Positions 16,772-24,055 of a DNA stretch of 34,362 nt are shown piece by piece. The first letter of the stretch is position 1. Every line of letters starts with the position of its first letter. Under the pieces are notes generated by a model, which was given only the letters and a program-made list of their open reading frames with translations, made no database searches and was not told the DNA's origin. The DNA comes from an uncultured Paenibacillus sp. (GTDB lineage: Bacteria; Bacillota; Bacilli; Paenibacillales; Paenibacillaceae). The translations under genes and the position numbers were made by a program. The stretch lies in NCBI GenBank assembly GCA_927443375.1, contig CAKMKL010000147.1, positions 1 to 34,362 of the forward strand. Direction: 5' to 3'.

Positions 16772-18022
16772 ATGAACTGGATGACCAAGCTTCCGTTAAA
16801 ACAGAGAATTGTTGCCGGTTGTTATCTTGTCGCTGCATTATTTGCTGTCCCGGTTTTAATCACAATGGTTATTATGGGCAAACTTATTCTCGGCATCGTG
16901 CTCGTGGCCGCATTGGCCGGCCTGACTTATCCTCTTGCGCGTTATGTTGAGAGAACGCTTACATCCTCTTTTGACGATATCTCCAATGTAACTCACACGA
17001 TTGCAAAAGGTGACTTCACTCTTAGGGCAGACGAAAACGGATCCATGGGAGAGGTCAGCCGTTCCTTCAACACTATGATAGACAAGCTGAAGAAAATTCT
17101 GACAGAGGCTTCACAGATCACCCGCCAGGTAATGGACGCCAGCAGAGGCATCGAGGATAAGAATCAGAACCTAAAAATAGTAATGGCACAGGTTGCTTCT
17201 TCTTCCAATGACCTGGCCCAGGGGGCGAATGAGATCTCCGTGGATATTGCAGATATGACGGATTCGATCAAGGATATTGAAATCAAAGTCTCCAACTATA
17301 CAAGCTCCACCAAGGAAATGAATAAACGTTCTATACATACGCTTGAACTGGTCGAAAAAGGCCGGCTGTCCGTTGACACCCAGGCAGAAGGCATGCGCAA
17401 AAATATTGAAGCCACGAACAAGGTGGCCAGCACCATTGAGACGCTCTCACAAAATGCCCGCGGTATTTCGATGATTGCTAAGAGCATTACTGAAATCGCC
17501 GAACAGACCAATCTGCTGTCGCTCAACGCCTCGATTGAGGCTGCACGTGCGGGTGAGCATGGGCGCGGTTTCGCCGTTGTCGCTCAGGAAGTACGGAAGC
17601 TCGCTGAAGAGTCCACTTCCTCTACCAAAGAAGTCTTCGGGCTGGTCCGCAGCATTGAAGCCGATATCAAGCAGGCTGTGGAGAATATCGCAATCAATGA
17701 AGAAGTTGTTCAGGTACAGAATGAGATGATCGTCGAAACGGCACATATTTTCTCGCAAATCGTTCAGAGCGTCCAATACATAACGGAACAAATCTCTGCC
17801 TTCTCTGCGGAGAGTGACCTCATGCTGGAAAGTGCGCTCAAGATCTCCAGTGCCATTGAAAATATATCCGCAATCACCCAGCAGACAGCAGCCGGTACTG
17901 AAGAAGTATCCGCAGCCATGAACGAGCAGATTAACGCCTTGCAGTCCGTAGCCGAAGAGACCGATAAAATGACCCAAGCGGTATTCCAGCTGCAAAAAAC
18001 CATTCATATTTTCAAATTTTAG
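16772..18022 (+). CDS. Methyl-accepting chemotaxis protein without an external sensor domain
   Basis: Chemotaxis transducer that would signal to CheA/CheW at the membrane. Two N-terminal transmembrane helices (about residues 14-34 and 36-56) are almost adjacent, leaving no room for a periplasmic ligand domain. A HAMP-like region ([21 protein letters not shown]) follows, then a methylated helical bundle with the conserved hairpin tip [20 protein letters not shown]. 416 aa. TAGGGGG precedes the ATG. It is monocistronic with a strong terminator. It may sense through the membrane, HAMP or a partner protein; the signal is unknown. It lies next to the c-di-GMP-switched cluster, but shared control is not shown. 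Confidence 0.92.
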   Translation: MNWMTKLPLKQRIVAGCYLVAALFAVPVLITMVIMGKLILGIVLVAALAGLTYPLARYVERTLTSSFDDISNVTHTIAKGDFTLRADENGSMGEVSRSFNTMIDKLKKILTEASQITRQVMDASRGIEDKNQNLKIVMAQVASSSNDLAQGANEISVDIADMTDSIKDIEIKVSNYTSSTKEMNKRSIHTLELVEKGRLSVDTQAEGMRKNIEATNKVASTIETLSQNARGISMIAKSITEIAEQTNLLSLNASIEAARAGEHGRGFAVVAQEVRKLAEESTSSTKEVFGLVRSIEADIKQAVENIAINEEVVQVQNEMIVETAHIFSQIVQSVQYITEQISAFSAESDLMLESALKISSAIENISAITQQTAAGTEEVSAAMNEQINALQSVAEETDKMTQAVFQLQKTIHIFKF

Positions 18023-18039
18023 ATTAGTTATTTTTACTG

Positions 18040-18067
18040 CTGCCGCTTACCTTAAGCGGCAGTTTTT
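18040..18067 (+). terminator. Terminator after the chemotaxis transducer
   Basis: Perfect 10-bp stem CTGCCGCTTA/TAAGCGGCAG with a 3-nt loop and TTTTT. Confidence 0.95.
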
Positions 18068-18411
18068 AATGTGTCGTTCCCCTCCGCATAATTTGATTTA
18101 TTCATAGAAGTAATGACGACAATGCTTTTGCACTTCTCCTCTGGAGCTCCTCTTCTTCTTAATTATTACCAGTACTCCTCCCTTTAGGTCTTTCCCCCTA
18201 TTTAATCTAATTCACATCAAGAATTTACAATTACTATATATAAATAGTTCATATAGCCCATTTCTTTTTTAGTTTTGGAAGCTTACCCCTATGTTCACTA
18301 AGCATTCAAGTAGTGGTTAGCATTTGCATTATCAGACATTTTTTTCATTATATATCACCTGAATAAAGTTCTGCAATTCGTCAATTTCTGATTTTTTCCG
18401 CAGAAAATATA
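18068..18411. other. AT-rich intergenic region, no gene seen
   Basis: About 340 bp, clearly more AT-rich than its surroundings, with no supported coding frame on either strand. The track ORF 18332-18514 (-) is antisense to the riboswitch and has no family features. A hairpin (GTCAATTTCTG pairing with CAGAAA..ATTGAC, 18380-18416) overlaps the -35 of the downstream promoter and could be an operator. Confidence 0.6.
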
Positions 18412-18439
18412 TTGACAAAGATAGAGTTGAAAATATATT
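18412..18439 (+). promoter_or_regulatory. Predicted promoter of the c-di-GMP-switched cluster
   Basis: TTGACA (18412-18417), 16-nt spacer, TATATT, placing the RNA start about 30 nt before the riboswitch aptamer. A dyad overlaps the -35. Confidence 0.65.
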
Positions 18440-18472
18440 GTAAAGTAAAATTATCCAATGAAAATTTAAACA

Positions 18473-18562
18473 ATTATTGGCAAAATTCTCCGAAAGGGAA
18501 TGACGCAAAGCCATGGATCTACAGTCTCATTTTATCGGGACCAGGACAGCCAGGTTGCCTAA
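18473..18562 (+). promoter_or_regulatory. Cyclic-di-GMP-I (GEMM-I) riboswitch aptamer
   Basis: Matches the GEMM-I consensus throughout. P1 is TTGGCAA pairing with TTGCCTAA. The P2 hairpin is capped by the GAAA tetraloop (CTCCGAAAGGG). The core GACGCAAAGCC is followed by ATGGATCTAC, supplying the tetraloop receptor, and P3 closes with GGACAGCCAGGTTGCC. The aptamer lies about 120 nt upstream of the thiamine-diphosphate enzyme start, with an intrinsic terminator between, so control is probably by transcription termination. Whether c-di-GMP turns the genes on or off cannot be read with confidence; a short alternative pairing (AGTAC with GTACT of the terminator) is possible. Confidence 0.95.
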
Positions 18563-18614
18563 GAGCCGGAACGTTTGAGACTTAGTACGTTCTAAATGAC
18601 TATTTAAGCAGCCG

Positions 18615-18641
18615 CCTGTACTCCCTGAGTACAGGTTTTCT
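18615..18641 (+). terminator. Riboswitch expression-platform terminator
   Basis: CCTGTACTC-CCT-GAGTACAGG followed by TTTTCT, between the c-di-GMP aptamer and the first gene. A second hairpin (GAACGT/ACGTTC, 18569-18592) lies between aptamer and terminator and may take part in the switch. Confidence 0.85.
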
Positions 18642-18681
18642 ATGTTCGCAAGATAAATACACAATGGATAGGGTGGAGCTT

Positions 18682-20316
18682 TTGAAAACAGTCGCAGATT
18701 ATATGGCTGAGGCACTACGAAACCTCGGTGTAACACATTCCTTTGGTATCATCGGCAAATCTATTTGTCCCGTTGTTCTCAAAATGGTTGATTACGGCAT
18801 TGAGTTTATTCCAGGAAGACATGAATCAAACTCCGGATTCGAAGCTGCCGGCTATGCTCTTAAAACCGGCAATCTCGGGGTAGCCTTCGGCACCTCGGGA
18901 CCCGGCGGAACGAATTTACTTACTGCTGCAGCCCATGCCAAGGCGAATAACCTTCCTGTCCTGTTTATTACCGGACATCAGTCCATAAAGGAGCTGGGGA
19001 TTCCCCAGTGCCAGGATTCCTCATCCTATCTGGCGGATCTGGCAGAGATGTTCAGACCCGCTACACTCTTCAGCAAGCTGGTAGAACGCGGCGATCATTT
19101 CAGTACCCTTTTTAATCATGCTGTCTCTATTGCCCTCGGCGGTCAGCGCGGACCGGTCCACTTATGCCTCCCCTTTGATGTCCAGACCGAAAGGCTCGAA
19201 GAATGCCGAATTGTAATTCCTGAGCGCGAGCCACTCCTCAGTATTGCTAATTTCGAGCGGGTAGTCTCCGCCATTAACAAGGCCTCAAATCCCCTTATTA
19301 TCGCCGGCAAGGGTGTGAACCGTTCCGGTGCGCACAAGGAGCTTGTGCAGCTGGCAGAAACGTTCAATATTCCTGTCGTTACTTCTCCCGGGGGCAAGGG
19401 TGCCATTGCCTGGGATCACCCGCTGTATCATGGCCCGGTCGGTGTGGGAGGCTGCAGACATGGTGATGATTTGCTGAACAGCAGCGATCTATATATTGTA
19501 CTTGGTTCACGCCTCAGTGATATGACCATCTGTAATCTTAAGGCGGAGAATCATCCGGCTACCCTGATCCAATTCGATGTCGATCCAACTTATGTCGGTA
19601 AAATTCTGAACTCGCAGACGATCCCGGTTAGCGGTGATGTACGTGACAATCTGGCTTACTATCTGAAGAATATTGATGGGGTCACTATTAAAAAACATGA
19701 GACAAAAGCCGATGTTCATTATGCAGAAGAATTACCAGTATTGCCTAAACTTTCACTTGCTTCAGTAATGAGTACATTTAGCGACTTGATCCCATATAAC
19801 AGTTCAGTTTTTGTAGATGATGGCAGCCATGGCTTCAATGCCGTGAAATGGTACAACGTGAAAAAACCCGGCAGCTTTATCTTCGATGCTTATTTTGCCT
19901 GCATGGGCAATGCCATCGGTATGGCTATAGGTGCTAAAGTTGCTGCGCCGGAAGAAACGGTATTCTGCATTACCGGAGACGGTTGCTTTATGATGCTTGG
20001 CGCGGAGATAAACACCGCAGTGTGCAAGAACATTCCGGTTATTTTTATCGTGGTCAACAACATGCAGCTGGACATGGCTCTAAAGGGTATGGAAAAAACA
20101 ACCGGCAGAATCGATGGCACGATCTTCGAAGTTCCGATGGACGCAGTGAAATTCGCCGAATCACTCGGAGCGGCCGGCTACAAATGCGAGACAGCTGACC
20201 AATTCTCTGCAGCCGTAAATGCTGCGGTAGAATCAAACCGGGTAGCGGTTATTGAGCTGCTGACGGACCGTGATGAAATGCCTCCAACAGCCCACCGTAC
20301 CTTAAATCTCAACTAA
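18682..20316 (+). CDS. Thiamine-diphosphate-dependent enzyme, acetolactate-synthase-like
   Basis: Member of the ThDP superfamily (POX/AHAS type): decarboxylates an alpha-keto acid and passes the carbanion to an acceptor or releases it. N-terminal Pyr domain with the catalytic Glu in GRHESNSGFEAAGYA and the GTSGPGGTN turn; central domain (ANFERVVSAINKASNPLIIAGKG); C-terminal PP domain with ITGDGCF and NN (GDG-X-NN ThDP/Mg site, near residues 430-465). About 544 aa, full length. I prefer the TTG at 18682 over the track's ATG at 18664, which lacks a ribosome site; AGGGTGG precedes the TTG, though spacing is tight. No small regulatory subunit (ilvH) is nearby, so true acetolactate synthase in branched-chain synthesis is unlikely. 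Substrate unknown. First gene under the c-di-GMP riboswitch. Confidence 0.9.
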   Translation: MKTVADYMAEALRNLGVTHSFGIIGKSICPVVLKMVDYGIEFIPGRHESNSGFEAAGYALKTGNLGVAFGTSGPGGTNLLTAAAHAKANNLPVLFITGHQSIKELGIPQCQDSSSYLADLAEMFRPATLFSKLVERGDHFSTLFNHAVSIALGGQRGPVHLCLPFDVQTERLEECRIVIPEREPLLSIANFERVVSAINKASNPLIIAGKGVNRSGAHKELVQLAETFNIPVVTSPGGKGAIAWDHPLYHGPVGVGGCRHGDDLLNSSDLYIVLGSRLSDMTICNLKAENHPATLIQFDVDPTYVGKILNSQTIPVSGDVRDNLAYYLKNIDGVTIKKHETKADVHYAEELPVLPKLSLASVMSTFSDLIPYNSSVFVDDGSHGFNAVKWYNVKKPGSFIFDAYFACMGNAIGMAIGAKVAAPEETVFCITGDGCFMMLGAEINTAVCKNIPVIFIVVNNMQLDMALKGMEKTTGRIDGTIFEVPMDAVKFAESLGAAGYKCETADQFSAAVNAAVESNRVAVIELLTDRDEMPPTAHRTLNLN

Positions 20317-20388
20317 CCGGATTCATTGGCACAAATCAAACCTATCCTTTTCTTTCGTGATCCAATCAAATTTCAGGAGGTATCTTCT

Positions 20389-20754
20389 GTGGAAAATACC
20401 GTTAACAGCGGTCTAAAACACTTCTCCAATCTGTCCGGCGACTATGGCGCCAAAGCTCTGGCTCCGATTAAAGAGCATTTTCCGGAATTGGCTGAGTACA
20501 TCATGGGTAATGCCTATGGCGACATTTTTCAGCGCACTACGATCGGTTCTGACTGGAAGGAGATTGCCGTCATTTCCTCTCTGATCACCATGGGACAGTT
20601 TGAGCAATTAGGAGTTCATTATGTAATGGCGCTACGAGTCGGTATGACCGTGGATCAGATCAAGGGGATCTTGCTGCATCTGGTACCGTGCGTCGGTGCT
20701 CCAAGAGTCATTTCCGCCTTTAATGTCCTGCTTGCCACACTCGAAGAAATCTAA
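20389..20754 (+). CDS. Carboxymuconolactone-decarboxylase-family protein
   Basis: 121-aa all-helical AhpD/CMD-fold protein. The family core is visible as DWKEIAVISSLITMGQFEQLGVHYVMALRVGMTVDQIKGILLHL, with the conserved His in GVHY, then GAPRVISAFN near the C-terminus. It lacks the AhpD CxxC pair, so it is not a peroxidase reductant and belongs to the CMD side of the family. The start is a GTG 8 nt after a perfect AGGAGG, 21 codons inside the track ORF, whose upstream part is mostly spacer. It follows the ThDP gene by 72 bp. In this setting it may act on a beta-keto acid or lactone intermediate; that is inference. Confidence 0.88.
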   Translation: MENTVNSGLKHFSNLSGDYGAKALAPIKEHFPELAEYIMGNAYGDIFQRTTIGSDWKEIAVISSLITMGQFEQLGVHYVMALRVGMTVDQIKGILLHLVPCVGAPRVISAFNVLLATLEEI

Positions 20755-20872
20755 TAAATTGATTTGCGGCATTTTTATGCATAATTCGACTTTTTTCTTG
20801 CACAATTGAGAATATTATGGTTATATTAAGGCAAATTATCCCATTACCTAAAGTTTGTTGTCGAAAACCGGC

Positions 20873-20901
20873 TTAAAACTTCTAGTTTTTGGATATATAA
20901 T
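20873..20901 (+). promoter_or_regulatory. Possible internal promoter upstream of the STAS-like gene
   Basis: TTAAAA, 17-nt spacer, perfect TATAAT, in the 217-bp gap after the CMD-like gene. A 7-bp dyad GCCGACC/GGCCGGC (one G-T pair) begins at the predicted transcription start and could be an operator or 5' hairpin. It would let the last two genes be expressed independently of the riboswitch. Confidence 0.55.
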
Positions 20902-20971
20902 AGCCGACCAATGCAGGCCGGCTCATATTTAGCAGAAGACACACACATTCAATTTTGGGAGAGATGAGCAC

Positions 20972-21316
20972 ATGGGTAAATTTATTTTGAAAACCGATTC
21001 TGTTAACAAGATCATTAATGTCGAATTAGAGGGTACCTTCTCCAATGAGGACGGCCTTAAATCGATTCAAGCCTATCAGCAGACGGTCAATCCGATCACA
21101 CCCTCTGAATATGCTCTGCAGATCGACTGCAGAAAGCTAAATGTTACTGCTCCAGATGTTGTGCCGCTGCTCGAAGGCTGCTTCATCATGTTCAAAGCAG
21201 ACGGTTTCGAAAAAGTCAGCCTGACCCTTGAAAACAATCCAATCCTCAAAATGCAGCTCGCCCGTCTTGGCCGCAAAGCAGGACTAGAGAACCTGGAAAT
21301 CACTTCGATCGTTTAA
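20972..21316 (+). CDS. STAS-like small protein of unknown function
   Basis: 114-aa protein with alternating beta strands and helices: MGKFILKTDSVNKIINVELEG, then YALQIDCRKLNVTAPDVVPLLEG, then FEKVSLTLENNPILKMQLARLGRKAGL. This pattern resembles SpoIIAA-type STAS domains, with a Thr near the position where anti-sigma antagonists have a phosphorylated Ser. Similarity is by pattern only. GGGAGAG precedes the ATG. Placed 35 bp before the KAS III gene, it may be an acyl-group or partner-protein binder for that enzyme, or a regulator. No function can be stated. Confidence 0.75.
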   Translation: MGKFILKTDSVNKIINVELEGTFSNEDGLKSIQAYQQTVNPITPSEYALQIDCRKLNVTAPDVVPLLEGCFIMFKADGFEKVSLTLENNPILKMQLARLGRKAGLENLEITSIV

Positions 21317-21351
21317 ACGCATCACTCCATTAACTTTACAGGAGGGCTATC

Positions 21352-22344
21352 ATGGCCGGAATATGTATAAGGGATATTGATATCTATCATCCAAGTAAAA
21401 AGATTGATAATGACTTTTTCATCCAGCATTTTGACGAAAAAGGTATAGATATCCGCGGACTCCTGACAGCTCTGGGCCGTGAGAGCCGCTACAGTATTGA
21501 CAGCGAGGAAGAAAATTCTCTGACTATGGCTTTTGAGGCAGCAAGCAATGTACTGGACAAGACGGGCCTTACCGGCGCTGACATTGACCTTATCGCTTAT
21601 GCCAGCCAGACTCCTGAATATATCTTTCCTACGAACTCGCTGATGATTCACAGGCTGATCGGCGGTGCCTCCCATACCATTTGCATCGACAGTAATGCGA
21701 ACTGCGCCGGTATGACCGCTTCGGTGGAACAGGTAAGCCGCCAGATGATGGCTAACCCGAGAATCCGCCGGGCACTGGTTATCGGCTCGGACCATGTGGC
21801 CCCGCATGCCGACAGGAATGATCCTGTCTACTACGCCAACTTCGGAGACGCTGCCGCGGCAGTGATCCTCGAGCGTGATGAGAATTCCGTTGGCTTCATC
21901 GATTCCATTTACCAGACAGACACCTGCGTCTATGGCAATTCGATGTTCCCTGCAGAAGGCATGGCGAACCTTGGCCGCCGCGGGGTAGGCAAAGGAGAGT
22001 TCAACGTTAAGTTCATTCCTTTTGACGATTCCATTTGTGTGGATGCAGCCTCCGAGTCTATCAATACACTTCTGAGTGATAACGGGATCGCTCCTGAAAC
22101 CATCAAAGCGGCATGCTTCTCCCAATTATCCCTGCCGAACATTCGTGCCGTATCTGACAAAACCGGTATCGGCAGCGACGCAGCCGTCTATATCGGCGAT
22201 GAATTCGGCTATACATCAACGAGCAGCCCCTTTGTCGCTCTTCACAAAGCGGTGACTACCGGCAAGATTGAGCGGGGTGACAAGGTTCTTTTCTGGACGG
22301 TCGGCGCCGGCTGGCAGAACGTAGCCTTTGTGATGGAATACTAA
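21352..22344 (+). CDS. KAS III-like thiolase-fold enzyme with altered active site
   Basis: 330-aa FabH-like protein of the beta-ketoacyl-ACP synthase III family. The nucleophile is Cys118 in SNANCAGMT. The FabH catalytic His (PHQANLR) aligns with Ser260 in SQLSLPNIR, and the catalytic Asn (HGNTSAAS) aligns with Tyr287 in FGYTSTSS. Fold markers are otherwise intact (NFGDAAAAVILE, and the C-terminal WTVGAGWQNVAFVM). Since His and Asn drive malonyl decarboxylation in FabH, this enzyme probably does not make fatty-acid primers; acyl transfer or another Cys-based condensation is more likely. AGGAGGG lies 5 nt before the ATG. It is the last gene before a strong terminator. Confidence 0.9.
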   Translation: MAGICIRDIDIYHPSKKIDNDFFIQHFDEKGIDIRGLLTALGRESRYSIDSEEENSLTMAFEAASNVLDKTGLTGADIDLIAYASQTPEYIFPTNSLMIHRLIGGASHTICIDSNANCAGMTASVEQVSRQMMANPRIRRALVIGSDHVAPHADRNDPVYYANFGDAAAAVILERDENSVGFIDSIYQTDTCVYGNSMFPAEGMANLGRRGVGKGEFNVKFIPFDDSICVDAASESINTLLSDNGIAPETIKAACFSQLSLPNIRAVSDKTGIGSDAAVYIGDEFGYTSTSSPFVALHKAVTTGKIERGDKVLFWTVGAGWQNVAFVMEY

Positions 22345-22364
22345 GCACTTATTTATTGCACTAA

Positions 22365-22411
22365 CAAAAAAGCAACCTGAAGGTTAATAGCTAACCTTCA
22401 GGTTGCTTTTT
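22365..22411. terminator. Bidirectional terminator between the KAS III-like gene and glpK
   Basis: Long perfect stem AAAAAGCAACCTGAAGGTTA/TAACCTTCAGGTTGCTTTTT with a short loop; U-tracts in both directions serve the two convergent genes. Confidence 0.95.
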
Positions 22412-22459
22412 GATTAAGTCAAGATAAGACCATCGTAATGCATATTCAGTCCAATGCTG

Positions 22460-23953
22460 CTAACCCCGGCCTTCATGCTTCTCCCAGCCCATGGTCCGTG
22501 ACACAGCGTCCTTCCAGGCGTCATAGCGGCGTTCCCGCTCCTCTTCACCCATCCGGGGCAAGAAGTCCTTCTCCGCCTTATTAAAGCTCTCCAGCTGTTC
22601 CCTAGACCATATCCCGGAGGTAAGCCCTGCCAGGAGTGCAGCCCCGAGCGCTGTCGTCTCTGCGTAGGTCGTGCGGGTCACCTCACTGCCGAGAATATCG
22701 GCCTGAAACTGCATCAGCAGGTCGTTGCGTACAGCACCGCCGTCTACACGAAGTCCCGTCAGCGGCATGCCGGCGTCTTTCTCCATGGCGCCGATAACAT
22801 CGCGTGACTGAAAGGCCAGTGATTCCAGAGTCGCCCGGACCAGATGGCCAGCCGTCGTGCCCCGGGTCAGCCCAAACATAGCCCCGCGGGCATACATATC
22901 CCAATAGGGGGCCCCAAGCCCGGTAAAGGCAGGCACGACCACAACGCCTTCACTGTCCAGTACTTCAGCAGCTTTGTGCTCTGAATCAGACGGCCCTTCG
23001 ATCAATCCCAGTCCTTCATGCAGCCATTGTACGGCTGCTCCGGCTACAAACACACTGCCTTCCAGCGCATAGTACATTTCATCCCCCATCCCCCAGGCAA
23101 CAGTCGTCAGCAATCCATGCTTGGAGACAACGGGCTCAGTTCCTGTATTCATCAGAATAAAGCAGCCTGTTCCGTATGTGTTTTTGGCGCTGCCTGCCTC
23201 CAGGCAGGTATGACCGAATAATGCGGCCTGCTGATCGCCAAGCACAGAACAGATAGGAATCTCCGCACCGAACCACCGGGCCTCAGCTGTACCGAAATCG
23301 CCGCCGGACATCCGCACCTCAGGTAGCATGAGGCGTGGAATCCGCAGCTGTTCGATGAGCTGCTCGTCCCATCTCCGCTCATGCAGGTTGAACAGCATGG
23401 TCCGCGAAGCATTTGTCACGTCTGTAGCGTGCACAGCGCCTCCTGTGAGCTTCCAGATAAGCCAGCTGTCAATTGTCCCGGCCAGCAGCTCTCCCCGTTC
23501 AGCACGTTCCCTGGAATCTGTCACATGATCTAGAATCCAGGCCAGCTTGGTAGCCGAGAAATAGGCATCCACGACCAGACCTGTCTTGCGGGCAATCTCC
23601 GCCGCCAGGCCTTGACGCTTGATCTCCTCACACTGCTCTGCCGTACGCCGGTCCTGCCATACGATGGCCGGATAGATTGGCTCTCCTGTGGCCTTGTCCC
23701 AAATTAGTACGGTTTCGCGCTGATTGGTGATGCCGATACAGGATATTTCCTCAGCCGTTATTCCGCTGTCCTGAATCGCATATCTGGCTGCTGAGAGCTG
23801 GCTCTCCCAGATCTGCTCCGGATCATGCTCCACCCACCCGGGGCGGGGAAAGGACTGCTTAATCTCATATTGCCCCTGGGAAACCATTCCCGCCTGCTGA
23901 TTAAAAAGGATGGCCCGAGAGCTGGTGGTGCCTTGGTCCAATGATAGAATCAT
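22460..23953 (-). CDS. glpK: Glycerol kinase
   Basis: Phosphorylates glycerol to glycerol-3-phosphate with ATP, the entry step of glycerol use. FGGY-family motifs are clear: SLDQGTTSSRAILFN at the N-terminus, ITNQRET, WQDRRT, the segment LGDQQAALFGHTC, NTYGTGCF, and the C-terminal LRVDGGAVRNDLLMQFQADI. 497 aa, full length. AGGAGG precedes the ATG at 9 nt. Neither glpF nor glpD is adjacent, so it is a solitary gene here. In many Firmicutes GlpK is activated by HPr phosphorylation; whether that holds here is not shown. Confidence 0.97.
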   Translation of the reverse strand: MILSLDQGTTSSRAILFNQQAGMVSQGQYEIKQSFPRPGWVEHDPEQIWESQLSAARYAIQDSGITAEEISCIGITNQRETVLIWDKATGEPIYPAIVWQDRRTAEQCEEIKRQGLAAEIARKTGLVVDAYFSATKLAWILDHVTDSRERAERGELLAGTIDSWLIWKLTGGAVHATDVTNASRTMLFNLHERRWDEQLIEQLRIPRLMLPEVRMSGGDFGTAEARWFGAEIPICSVLGDQQAALFGHTCLEAGSAKNTYGTGCFILMNTGTEPVVSKHGLLTTVAWGMGDEMYYALEGSVFVAGAAVQWLHEGLGLIEGPSDSEHKAAEVLDSEGVVVVPAFTGLGAPYWDMYARGAMFGLTRGTTAGHLVRATLESLAFQSRDVIGAMEKDAGMPLTGLRVDGGAVRNDLLMQFQADILGSEVTRTTYAETTALGAALLAGLTSGIWSREQLESFNKAEKDFLPRMGEEERERRYDAWKDAVSRTMGWEKHEGRG

Positions 23954-24008
23954 GACTAGATGCCTCCTATACGTTCCACGATAAACAAGATTAAAGTTGT
24001 CCTTTCAA

Positions 24009-24036
24009 CAAAAAGCACCTCTGCAGTCAGAGGCGC
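24009..24036 (-). terminator. Terminator after resE
   Basis: Stem GCGCCTCTG/CAGAGGTGC (one mismatch) with a 4-nt loop, followed on the minus strand by CTTTTTG. Confidence 0.8.
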
Positions 24037-24055
24037 CGTCAGTCTTGGTCTGAAT

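Noticed and set aside
18332-18514. 60-aa minus-strand ORF upstream of the ThDP gene
   Set aside because: Runs antisense through the riboswitch and AT-rich spacer; no ribosome site or conserved features.
18682-20316. Annotation as branched-chain acetolactate synthase (ilvB)
   Set aside because: No ilvH, ilvC or leu genes nearby, and the riboswitch and neighbours point elsewhere; only the ThDP superfamily is supported.
20821-20880. Sigma-D (flagellar) promoter TAAA-N15-CCGGCTTA before the STAS-like gene
   Set aside because: The -10 match to GCCGATAA is too poor; the sigma-A-like TTAAAA-17-TATAAT a little downstream is better.
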